Source: Bacteriovoracaceae bacterium (GTDB lineage Bacteria > Bdellovibrionota > Bacteriovoracia > Bacteriovoracales > Bacteriovoracaceae). From it: a stretch of DNA of 50,893 bases. Below are positions 43,736 to 50,893 of this stretch, one piece after another (positions within the stretch are counted from its first letter, which is position 1; every line of letters starts with the position of its first letter). Both the position numbers and the translations under genes were made by a program. The notes under the pieces are model-generated. The model did no database searches, had not been told where the DNA came from, and was given only the letters and a program-made list of their open reading frames with translations. Location of the stretch: positions 1 to 50,893 of the forward strand of contig CANFHC010000023.1 of NCBI GenBank assembly GCA_947446575.1, in the 5' to 3' direction.

Positions 43736-44551
43736 TTATCGAATCATATCTTTAGTTTTAATAGGTCTTAAACTACCATCCAAACTTTCATTACTCCAAA
43801 TGTGTCGCAAATACTGTCCAAGCTCTTTTTCCGTTTTGCAAAGATAAAAAACCCCTTCAACACAAAGGTTAATTTTACCTGTTTCTTCAGAAACTGTAAC
43901 TACTAAAGCATCTGTCACTTCAGTTAGACCCAAGGCAGCTCTATGCCTAGTACCAAGATGTCGTTCAATATCAAAATTTTTTGATAAGGGTAAAAAACAT
44001 CCGGCCGCAGAGATTTTACCATTTTGAATAATGATGGCCCCATCATGTAATGAGGAGCTGGATTCAAAAATGGAATAAATAATATCGGAATGAATACGCG
44101 AGTCGAGCCTTGTTCCAGTATTCACAAAATTTAGTAAACCATGAGTTCGCTCTAAAACAATTAAGGCCCCAATTTTTTCTTTAGATAATGCACCAGTTGC
44201 TTCAACTATTTCATCTATTTCAAAATCGTATTCGTCTTTATCAAACAATGTGAGAAAATGTTTTTTGGTGCCGACTGAGGCCAATGCATTTCTAAATTGA
44301 TCTTGAAAAAGAACAACGACGATAATAAAGAATGAATCAAAAAAGTGAGCAAGAACCCAATTGAGAGAATAAAGTTTAAAAGTAATTCCTAGCCAAAAAA
44401 GGGCGAATAAAACACCTAGCCCCACAATCATCTGTGCTGCTTTTGTTCCACGAACGATTAATAGCAACTGATATATAAGGATCGTCACGATAAGAATATC
44501 GATTAGATCCTTAAAATTAAGATGCGCTAAAAATGTCGTTAAAAAAGTCAC
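43736..44551 (-). CDS. cdaA: Membrane diadenylate cyclase CdaA
   Basis: 271 residues. Three N-terminal membrane helices (IDILIVTILIYQLLLIV to about residue 85), a short linker, and the DAC domain with both catalytic motifs: SSLHDGAIIIQNGKI (DGA) and ERHLGTRHRAALG (RHR). VVTVSEETGKINL also fits. It makes c-di-AMP from two ATP at the inner membrane. Family and activity are well supported by the intact motifs. It starts 11 bases after the AAA+ regulator gene ends. Confidence 0.95.
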   Translation of the reverse strand: MTFLTTFLAHLNFKDLIDILIVTILIYQLLLIVRGTKAAQMIVGLGVLFALFWLGITFKLYSLNWVLAHFFDSFFIIVVVLFQDQFRNALASVGTKKHFLTLFDKDEYDFEIDEIVEATGALSKEKIGALIVLERTHGLLNFVNTGTRLDSRIHSDIIYSIFESSSSLHDGAIIIQNGKISAAGCFLPLSKNFDIERHLGTRHRAALGLTEVTDALVVTVSEETGKINLCVEGVFYLCKTEKELGQYLRHIWSNESLDGSLRPIKTKDMIR

Positions 44552-44562
44552 CCGAGTCTCTC

Positions 44563-46533
44563 CTAAGCAGCGTTAGCAAACTCGTCGTCCTCTTTTTGGA
44601 ATCTGATACGTTCATCTTCAGATAAATTAAGTGATTTTAAAATATCCGTACTCATCAGAAGTTTTTTTCTTAAGGCCTCACGACTGATTCCCATTTCTTT
44701 AGCAGCTTTGGATTTATTACCATTGCTTCTTCTGATTTCTGCATGAATCATTTCGCGCTCTATCAAGGCAAGTCTGTCTTTAAGAGCAATTGTATGATCA
44801 CTAACAAAAGGAAGATCTCCAAACATTCTCTTCTTTTCAGAGATGTCTACAATTGGAGAAGCTGAGTCCTGAATATCAATATCAGTGATAACGTGTGCCT
44901 TAGGATTATAGAGAACCGCTCGCTCGATAGAGAGTTTAAGTTCTTTAATATTTCCCGGCCAGTCGTATTTCTTTAATTTTTCCATTAGTTTTGGAGCAAA
45001 AGTTTTAAGCAATAAGCCTTGTTTTTTGCATTCGACTTTTAAAAAGTAATCAACTAAGAGTTCAAAGTCGTCACCTCTTCTGCGTAATGGTTCAATGAAA
45101 ACTGTGGCCTTCGCTAAGTATTCATAAAGCTCGCGATCAAACTGTCCGTTGGCAACTAAAACACCTAGGTCTCTAGTTGTTGAAGCGACTATGCGAACAT
45201 CCATACTAAACTTAGTATCCGGAATATGGCGATCTCTTAAAATGACCACTAACCTCTTTTGATTTTTTGGAGAGAGTGCCCAAATCTCATGCAGGTGAAT
45301 AGATCCTCCCTTGCAAGTAATGAGTTTACATTCTTTTTCATCTGGTCCAAAAAGAGCAATTTCAAGTTCTGTTTGATCCTTATCTTCACAGTGAATAATT
45401 TCGAAAGGTTTTAGGCCTCGTTGACCTTCCACATGAATAATTTTTGCATAAAGAGATTTACCAACACCTTTTTCCCCATAGATTAATACAGGTGCTTCAA
45501 TATCTTTTAATTTCATAATTGTGCTTCGAAGACTTGCTACGTGTGGAACTTTACCAATCAATGCATTTTTTCTATCGAATGGACCAGAAAATCTTCTGAT
45601 CGTTGACTTATCTGACATTGGAGTAAAGTTGTAAAAAACTGAAGAAAAGATGAGAGATAAAACTTTCATTGTTTTTTCATCTTCGATCGTAAAGCGGTCT
45701 TCGTTTCTTTTATTTAAAACTTCAATAACACCAATAATTTTATCTTCACGGTTATGAATCGGATGACAGATAATCGACTTAGTTTCAAATCCAAATTTTT
45801 TATCAAATCCTTCATTGAAACGAGTACTATCATGAACCGTATCGATATTGAGAGCTACTCCAGTTGTAAAAACTGAACCTGCAATTCCCATACGATAATC
45901 AAACTTTAATTGCTCTTTTCTTATTCCTAAAGCACAGACTGCTTCAAGTTCATTTGTTTCTGGATTAATTAAAAAAAGTGACGCTCTTTGAGCATTTAAA
46001 ATACGAATCACCTCTTCAAGCATAGATTCGATAAATCCTTCTTTATCTCCAAAATGTGTAATGTCTTTAAACAGAGATAATAAAAGTGAGAAGACCTCAA
46101 ATCCGTCGGTCGCCTTAGTGTATCGCTCTTTTATTGCAGAATCGATCAAACAGTCTTTTAGACGTTCTGATGAAAAACCCATAATATAGTGTTCAAGAAA
46201 TTTAGTGATGCTTTTTTCTTCTTCAACCTCAACTCCATAAATGATCTTTTGATCATCGAGAGTTTGAGAAAAAGCGCGTACGACTTTTCCCGTTAAATCC
46301 ATGTGATGCTTTTTATATTGTAATGAAATGGAAAGCTCTTGCCCAACTGAAATTCGCTCGGCTGTAGCAAAACCAAACCCGGTTAAACTTATATCAATAA
46401 GTTTAGCGTCAGTGATATATTCATTTGAGCCACGTGCACGTTCAATTTGAACCAGGAATCGCAAATCATCAGCTTCTTCTACAGGGATTCTGAATGACTG
46501 GTAAAATTTAAACTCTGAAAAACTGGCCAACAT
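44563..46533 (-). CDS. PilZ-GAF-AAA+-Fis regulator with a degenerate ATPase
   Basis: 656 residues. Residues about 5-115 look like PilZ (LIDISLTGFGF holds the DxSxxG half, but the RxxxR half is incomplete). 145-302 is a GAF domain. 325-560 is an AAA+ domain with Walker A GEKGVGKS (353-360), but the Walker B reads GGSIHLHEI (409-417), where GGTLFLDE is normal, so the catalytic Asp is His. The GAFTGA loop that touches sigma-54 is absent (LFGPDEKECKLITCKGG). 585-625 is a Fis-type helix-turn-helix (NKSKAAKEMGISREALRKKL). AAGGAG lies seven bases before the ATG. It is the first gene of the cdaA operon. Likely a DNA-binding sensor that does not drive sigma-54. Confidence 0.88.
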   Translation of the reverse strand: MLASFSEFKFYQSFRIPVEEADDLRFLVQIERARGSNEYITDAKLIDISLTGFGFATAERISVGQELSISLQYKKHHMDLTGKVVRAFSQTLDDQKIIYGVEVEEEKSITKFLEHYIMGFSSERLKDCLIDSAIKERYTKATDGFEVFSLLLSLFKDITHFGDKEGFIESMLEEVIRILNAQRASLFLINPETNELEAVCALGIRKEQLKFDYRMGIAGSVFTTGVALNIDTVHDSTRFNEGFDKKFGFETKSIICHPIHNREDKIIGVIEVLNKRNEDRFTIEDEKTMKVLSLIFSSVFYNFTPMSDKSTIRRFSGPFDRKNALIGKVPHVASLRSTIMKLKDIEAPVLIYGEKGVGKSLYAKIIHVEGQRGLKPFEIIHCEDKDQTELEIALFGPDEKECKLITCKGGSIHLHEIWALSPKNQKRLVVILRDRHIPDTKFSMDVRIVASTTRDLGVLVANGQFDRELYEYLAKATVFIEPLRRRGDDFELLVDYFLKVECKKQGLLLKTFAPKLMEKLKKYDWPGNIKELKLSIERAVLYNPKAHVITDIDIQDSASPIVDISEKKRMFGDLPFVSDHTIALKDRLALIEREMIHAEIRRSNGNKSKAAKEMGISREALRKKLLMSTDILKSLNLSEDERIRFQKEDDEFANAA

Positions 46534-46644
46534 AGGATGTCTCCTTACTAGAGATATTAATTCTCGTAAGACATATCGACTGTTTTAATCAAAAACTTGA
46601 ATATTGTGCCAACAATAATTTGCAATCTTTAAATTTAGAAGGTT

Positions 46645-47766
46645 TTAGTCGATTTCTAAAGGCTTAGTGCTTGATTCTCTTTCTGAAGTTTTCTGCTCTT
46701 CTACCTTTATAGGTGCTTCTTGATGATTGATTGGCTTCTCACTCAATTGCGCCGGCGGACTTTTTTCAGCAAGTTTTGGAGTGACTTTTTCAACTGGCTT
46801 TTCTTTTAAGTCGTGAGCAATTGCATTATGAATGGCCGACTTAAAAAGTTTCCAATATTGGGCAGACTTAGCTGGATCACTTGTTGGAAGCTCTAATGTG
46901 TAAGTGGGAATGTCTCGCTCCTTCCCTGCCCAGTTCCCAAGTGAACCTGGAAAGAAAGGATAGTTTTCAATTTTATAGTCAGAAGCATCTTTACTCATTT
47001 GAATCAAAAGTTCGTGAGCTTTAGCGCCATCAACAAAGCCATCAACAATAGTATTTGGCCCATCATAGTCCAGCATTGTTAGTGGCGAGTGCACAGAAAT
47101 AATTTTATCTGGTCCATATCTTTTTATTAGATTGATTTGAAATATAACTTCCGGCTCGCTACTGGCCGTGATTCCTGGGTTTCTTCGTTTATCTTTTCTA
47201 AAATGAGAAATCCACAATTTCCTAGCATCACGGGCCCAGTCTTTAGTAGGGAAATTGCGATTAACATCAACACCACGAGCATTCACTCGCGTAGGTCGCA
47301 CTTTAAAAAAAGAATCCGGATTTACAAGCGGAGCCACGATGACTATTTTGTTTGCGAAGTCTTTTTTCATGATTTCGGGATCTGCATAAACTGTCTTTAA
47401 ATACTTCATTATGTCAAAACAAAATTTAATGGGAGTGATTTCATCTCCGTGAACACCACACATAACGAAGGCCACATCTTTTTGCTTAAAGCTTGGCTTC
47501 TCTTCATCGCTTACATCGCCAAAAATGGTCCAAGTAAGTGGATCACCTAAAACAGAATTACGAACGTGAACCCAATCATATGTTTCACATTCACTTTTAT
47601 CCCATCCGTACTTTTTGAATCGATCATCTAATTTTTTACAAAATGAATTTAAAGCGGGAGTTAGCTTAGGGGAGCTCGTAGAGTTCACCTCAGAAGCTGT
47701 GACTTGAACAAATATAATATTGATGGCCCAAAGAAAGAAAGGTAATTTAATAGTGAGAGATTTCAT
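46645..47766 (-). CDS. Exported M14-family zinc carboxypeptidase-like protein
   Basis: 373 residues from the ATG at 47766. Signal peptide MKSLTIKLPFFLWAINIIFV. The zinc ligands are the His and Glu of GVHGDEITP and a later His in IISVHSPL; RPTRVNARGVDVNRNFP carries the substrate-binding Arg/Asn, and TYTLELPTS the catalytic Glu. It resembles the murein-peptide amidase MpaA group, which trims peptides. The C-terminal 50 residues are a Pro/Glu/Lys-rich tail. Periplasmic or secreted. It is divergent from the RimK-like gene with only 54 bases between starts. Confidence 0.85.
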   Translation of the reverse strand: MKSLTIKLPFFLWAINIIFVQVTASEVNSTSSPKLTPALNSFCKKLDDRFKKYGWDKSECETYDWVHVRNSVLGDPLTWTIFGDVSDEEKPSFKQKDVAFVMCGVHGDEITPIKFCFDIMKYLKTVYADPEIMKKDFANKIVIVAPLVNPDSFFKVRPTRVNARGVDVNRNFPTKDWARDARKLWISHFRKDKRRNPGITASSEPEVIFQINLIKRYGPDKIISVHSPLTMLDYDGPNTIVDGFVDGAKAHELLIQMSKDASDYKIENYPFFPGSLGNWAGKERDIPTYTLELPTSDPAKSAQYWKLFKSAIHNAIAHDLKEKPVEKVTPKLAEKSPPAQLSEKPINHQEAPIKVEEQKTSERESSTKPLEID

Positions 47767-47820
47767 ATGCACTATTATAGCTTTTAAAAAACTAAGATTT
47801 CAAGCAATAGGTACTTAAAG

Positions 47821-48690
47821 ATGGCACTTACATTCAATAAAACTATTTTGATCGCAAGTGAATCTCCCGACCTTTACACGACTAAAAGACTTTTATTAGA
47901 GGCTAAAAATCTAAAATTCAAAGCCCAATGGATGAATCCCTATGAATCTTTAATTCCCATTAATCAAAAACACTCCCCTATTAATTCATCCCAAGGTCTT
48001 TATTTTTTTAGAACTACCGGCATTCGTTACGATGAATTTGATATTCTTTTGGCCATCCATCACCAAAAATCCGGTTTTAAAATTACAAACCCGATAAGTG
48101 TCCTGGACACTTTTCGGAATAAAGATAAACAAATGCTTTTTTTTGAGCAAAACAAAATTCCGCTGATTGACACTATCGTCTATCGAGGCGTTCTCAATGA
48201 AAAGAATTGGGGGCAGATAAAAAAACTTTCTCCAAAAGGAAAATTCATCCTCAAAATGAACAGAGGTAATCAAGGCATTGGTGTTAACTTAATAGAAAGC
48301 CTGCCTTCACTTAAAAGTGTCCTGGAGACTTTTCATGCAATGAGGGATCAAAAGTTTTTAATTCAACCCTTTGTTGAACACAAAAAAGAATGGCGGGTGT
48401 TTGTTGTAAGACAAGAAATAATAGGAGTTATTGAACGCACAATCTCGGATTCTGATTTTCGCGGGAACTCTAATCGGTCATCTGGAAAATTGATAAAAAA
48501 AATATCAAAAGAAATACAAGAAGAAATTTTAAGAGCAGTTCAATTGAGTGGATTGGATTATTGTGGTGTAGATATAATGGAGACGAGTAAGGGATTTTTG
48601 TTTCTGGAAATTAATTCTGTGCCTGGATTTGAACAAATGGAAGAACTCACGGGCTTAAATATTGCCCGAGAGCTCATCACTAAATTATAG
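47821..48690 (+). CDS. RimK-like ATP-grasp ligase
   Basis: 289 residues, no signal peptide. The ATP-grasp fold is visible from FILKMNRGNQGIGVNLI (lysine of the glycine-rich loop), FLIQPFVEHKKEWRVFVV (adenine-binding edge), and LDYCGVDIMETSKGFLFLEIN, ending in NSVPGFEQMEELTG (metal-binding Glu/Asn). It resembles RimK, which adds glutamates to ribosomal protein S6. The acceptor here is unknown. Overlaps the convergent PLD-like gene by six bases. Confidence 0.87.
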   Translation: MALTFNKTILIASESPDLYTTKRLLLEAKNLKFKAQWMNPYESLIPINQKHSPINSSQGLYFFRTTGIRYDEFDILLAIHHQKSGFKITNPISVLDTFRNKDKQMLFFEQNKIPLIDTIVYRGVLNEKNWGQIKKLSPKGKFILKMNRGNQGIGVNLIESLPSLKSVLETFHAMRDQKFLIQPFVEHKKEWRVFVVRQEIIGVIERTISDSDFRGNSNRSSGKLIKKISKEIQEEILRAVQLSGLDYCGVDIMETSKGFLFLEINSVPGFEQMEELTGLNIARELITKL

Positions 48691-50139
48691 TAAATAATCA
48701 AAAATATTTGCTGGAACCTTTAAGAGAAAATACTCAATTTTCTTAAGAAAGCCCACGTTATAAAAAAGAACATCATCAACCGTTTTATTAGAATCAAGCT
48801 CAATGCTATTTTTTATTCTTCCTTCAATATCCTCTGTCACAATTCTGGCAAGCTCAGGGTTATTGTCACAAGAAATTGTCATTTCTGTATTTAAATTAGC
48901 TGAACGAGGATCAAAGTTAAAAGTTCCAATCACTACGTCTTTTTTATCGAAGACGAAAGATTTTGCATGAACACCAAAACGAGAGTGGGCGACTAAGTCG
49001 TCAATTGTTGGATAATTTTCTGGTAGAGATCCTTTATAAATATAAGACTCCATTCCTTTTTCTAACCATCCTTTAATTGTGCTATCAAAAACATCGTAAA
49101 CATATACCGCATCTGTTGAATTCAAACTATTTGTTAAAAGAGTTACTTTAACTTTATTTCTCAATGCCGTCTCAAGCGCTGTCTTTGATTCATCGTTTAC
49201 AATAAAATATGGTGAATCAAAAAGAACGGATTCTTTTGCATTTTTAATTCTCTCGGCAATATCATGCTTAATAATCCGCTCTGATCTATTTTTTTGTCCA
49301 ATAATAGGATACTCAGAATTAAAGCTCATGTTCTCACATGTTCCTTGATATTCTTCAGATAGTTCTGCTTTTCCCTTAACTCTAATATCATTGACTAACA
49401 ATGCATCTGAGACCATTGAAAATTCTTTTGCCTTATTAACTTTTTCATTCCAATTTTTTAAATCCTGGCGGTATCTAAAGCTGTCATACTCTCCTTGATC
49501 ACGACGATAAATTCCATCACTTTCTTCTGGCTTGTGATCACGCACAACTATCTTTGAGACTTCTGCATCCCAAACTTTATTAAATGTATCTTGAATAGAA
49601 GTAACGATTTCACCCTTTACTTCTATGTCTCGATCTAAAAAGTTAAAGTCTTCACGCAAATCAAAATATTCATCTCCAATATTTCTTCCACCAGTAATTG
49701 CTTCAACTCCATCAATCAATAAAACTTTTCTATGATTTCTGTATGTACCTCTAAAAAGATTTAATGTTGCTGTTGGATTAAAATACTTAACTTCAATTCC
49801 AGCTTCAGCCATTTGATGAGCATAAAATGGTGAAAATTGACTTTTGATCATGGCATAATCAAGCAGCATGCGAACCTTTACTCCAGAGTGAGCTTTATCA
49901 ATTAAAGCCTGAGTAAAGATTCTTCCCGATTTATCTAAATTATAAATAAAGTATTCAACATCAATTGATTTTTCTGCCCTCTCAATCATTTGCAAACGTT
50001 CTTCTAATGAAGCAAGGCCATGATTTAGTAGTTTAATTTGATGAGTCTTCTGGATGCGCATTTTAAATGGATCAATCACTTGTGCTAAAGCCTGCGAACC
50101 AAAAGCAGCTAGAGACAATAAAAGAATCAACCTTTTCAT
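48685..50139 (-). CDS. Exported phospholipase-D-superfamily protein
   Basis: 484 residues with a signal peptide (MKRLILLLSLAAFGSQALA). Two HKD motifs are complete: RNHRKVLLIDGVEAITGG (His136, Lys138, Asp143) and GVHAKSFVFDKKDVVIG (about residue 400). SIDVEYFIYNLDKSGRIF and DEYFDL match the cardiolipin-synthase/secreted PLD group. It cuts or transfers phosphodiesters of lipids or nucleic acids in the periplasm or outside; substrate unknown. It ends overlapping the RimK-like gene. Confidence 0.92.
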   Translation of the reverse strand: MKRLILLLSLAAFGSQALAQVIDPFKMRIQKTHQIKLLNHGLASLEERLQMIERAEKSIDVEYFIYNLDKSGRIFTQALIDKAHSGVKVRMLLDYAMIKSQFSPFYAHQMAEAGIEVKYFNPTATLNLFRGTYRNHRKVLLIDGVEAITGGRNIGDEYFDLREDFNFLDRDIEVKGEIVTSIQDTFNKVWDAEVSKIVVRDHKPEESDGIYRRDQGEYDSFRYRQDLKNWNEKVNKAKEFSMVSDALLVNDIRVKGKAELSEEYQGTCENMSFNSEYPIIGQKNRSERIIKHDIAERIKNAKESVLFDSPYFIVNDESKTALETALRNKVKVTLLTNSLNSTDAVYVYDVFDSTIKGWLEKGMESYIYKGSLPENYPTIDDLVAHSRFGVHAKSFVFDKKDVVIGTFNFDPRSANLNTEMTISCDNNPELARIVTEDIEGRIKNSIELDSNKTVDDVLFYNVGFLKKIEYFLLKVPANIFDYLL

Positions 50140-50301
50140 TTAAACCTCTGATTTCATATATTAATAACTCTATTTTAAAGGGTATTTGCCCGACTATCGA
50201 CGCACCATGTAACTCTTTCAGCCCCCGTTCATATAACAGACAGTTTTTTATGATTCCAAAACCAAATTTTAGGTCACATAATCTTAGGAATTCCCCATCT
50301 C

Positions 50302-50317
50302 AAAAGGATAAGTTATT
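50302..50317 (+). promoter_or_regulatory. Ribosome-binding site and proposed ATT start of the MBL-fold gene
   Basis: AAAAGGA (50302-50308) is followed after six bases by ATT (50315-50317). The frame has a TAA at 50309-50311, and no ATG, GTG or TTG appears between it and the conserved N-terminus (LVSFPVGSYQCN). Confidence 0.55.
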
Positions 50318-50893
50318 AACACTCTTAAAAAAAACACCCTAAATCTCGTAAGTTTTCCTGTTGGAAGTTATCAATGTAATTGCTCAATTCTTTTCTCGGA
50401 CAAAACTCGCGAGGCTATCATTATTGACCCAGGCAATGACCATGACTTTATTTTAAACAAAATTAGAGACCTCAATATTAATGTTAAAAAACTTCTTCAT
50501 ACCCATGCGCACTTTGATCATATAGGAAGGTCTAGTGAAATCAGTAATGCGACAGGAGCGACAATGCATCTGCATAAAGGAGATCAATTCCTCTATGATA
50601 TGCTCCCTCAACAAGGACTTTATTTTGGTCAACAAGTCGGCACACCTAAACCGTTAGATGCCCATCTTGAAGATGGTGAAACATTTTCTTTTGAAGACTC
50701 TGAAATCAATACTTTTTTAACTACCATGCACACTCCTGGTCATACCCCTGGTTCTTGTTGCTTCTATAGTGAATACTTCGAAACTCCACAGCTTTTTGCT
50801 GGTGACACTCTTTTTCAACAATCTATTGGAAGAACTGATTTACCCGGCGGAGATGGAAGACTTATTATCAAATCAATTAAAGAGCGCCTCTTA
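50315..50893 (+). CDS. Metallo-beta-lactamase-fold hydrolase (glyoxalase II-like), 5' part
   Basis: 193 residues in the window, running off the right edge. The N-terminus LVSFPVGSYQCNCSILF, then AIIIDPG, the metal motif THAHFDHIG (HxHxDH), MHTPGHTPGSCCFY and LFAGDTLFQQSIGRTDLPGG are those of GloB/YcbL-type hydrolases. It probably hydrolyses thioesters such as S-lactoylglutathione-like substrates. ATT at 50315 is the best start: reading from there puts about a dozen residues before the first strand, as in relatives. Confidence 0.9.
   Translation, partial: MNTLKKNTLNLVSFPVGSYQCNCSILFSDKTREAIIIDPGNDHDFILNKIRDLNINVKKLLHTHAHFDHIGRSSEISNATGATMHLHKGDQFLYDMLPQQGLYFGQQVGTPKPLDAHLEDGETFSFEDSEINTFLTTMHTPGHTPGSCCFYSEYFETPQLFAGDTLFQQSIGRTDLPGGDGRLIIKSIKERLL

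Noticed and set aside
1-50893. CRISPR arrays, rRNA, tRNA, prophage or complete insertion sequences
   Set aside because: No regular spaced repeats, no cloverleaf-like sequence and no phage structural genes were recognised by eye; only a possible transposase tail at the left edge.

Overview
The window looks like chromosomal DNA from an AT-rich, motile, Gram-negative, respiring bacterium. The gene mix fits the Bdellovibrionota, most likely the Bacteriovorax/Peredibacter side: secreted V8-like proteases and other exported hydrolases, a lysine-rich SWIB protein, motAB, a CdaA-type c-di-AMP cyclase, and long, low-GC-coded PutA. This placement is inferred from gene content and base composition only. 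No rRNA, tRNA, CRISPR array, prophage or complete insertion sequence was seen. One possible transposase tail sits at the left edge.

Layout. 1-9.6 kb: a partial gene with a terminator; a putA-proC-thioesterase operon (minus strand); a secreted protein of unknown function; a SWIB/histone-H1-like protein; a GNAT gene bracketed by two GC-rich palindromes; a cytochrome c; an unknown protein. 9.7-16.8 kb: a thiamine-pyrophosphokinase-like protein, a penicillin-acylase-type hydrolase, a DUF1624 membrane protein, and the overlapping ResB/CcsA cytochrome c assembly pair. 16.8-26 kb (minus strand): exported proteins, two paralogous trypsin-fold proteases, an aldo/keto reductase, a winged-helix protein with a G8 tract, and a LysR-cca-GNAT overlapping cluster. 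26-35 kb: a stand-alone EF-G, motA-motB behind a near-consensus sigma-28 promoter, a methyltransferase-like gene, murJ and hsp20. 35-38.4 kb: MarC, a small ORF, a BI-1 protein and a YiiX-like lipoprotein.

38.4-46.5 kb is the most interesting part. An Rrf2/IscR-like regulator lacking the Fe-S cysteines overlaps a full-length cysteine desulfurase. The desulfurase reading frame has no ATG, GTG or TTG near its true N-terminus; an ATC behind a good ribosome-binding site fits best, and a very strong terminator-like hairpin lies within its first 30 codons. Next to it is a six-gene minus-strand operon: a PilZ-GAF-AAA+-Fis regulator with a degenerate ATPase and no GAFTGA loop, then cdaA, cdaR, glmM, pdxJ and tsaE. 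This puts a possible c-di-GMP-type sensor upstream of c-di-AMP synthesis and cell-wall precursor supply.

46.6-50.9 kb: an exported M14 carboxypeptidase divergent from a RimK-like ATP-grasp ligase, an exported phospholipase-D-family enzyme, and a metallo-beta-lactamase-fold hydrolase running off the right edge. That last gene also appears to use a non-AUG start (ATT), making two such cases in one window.
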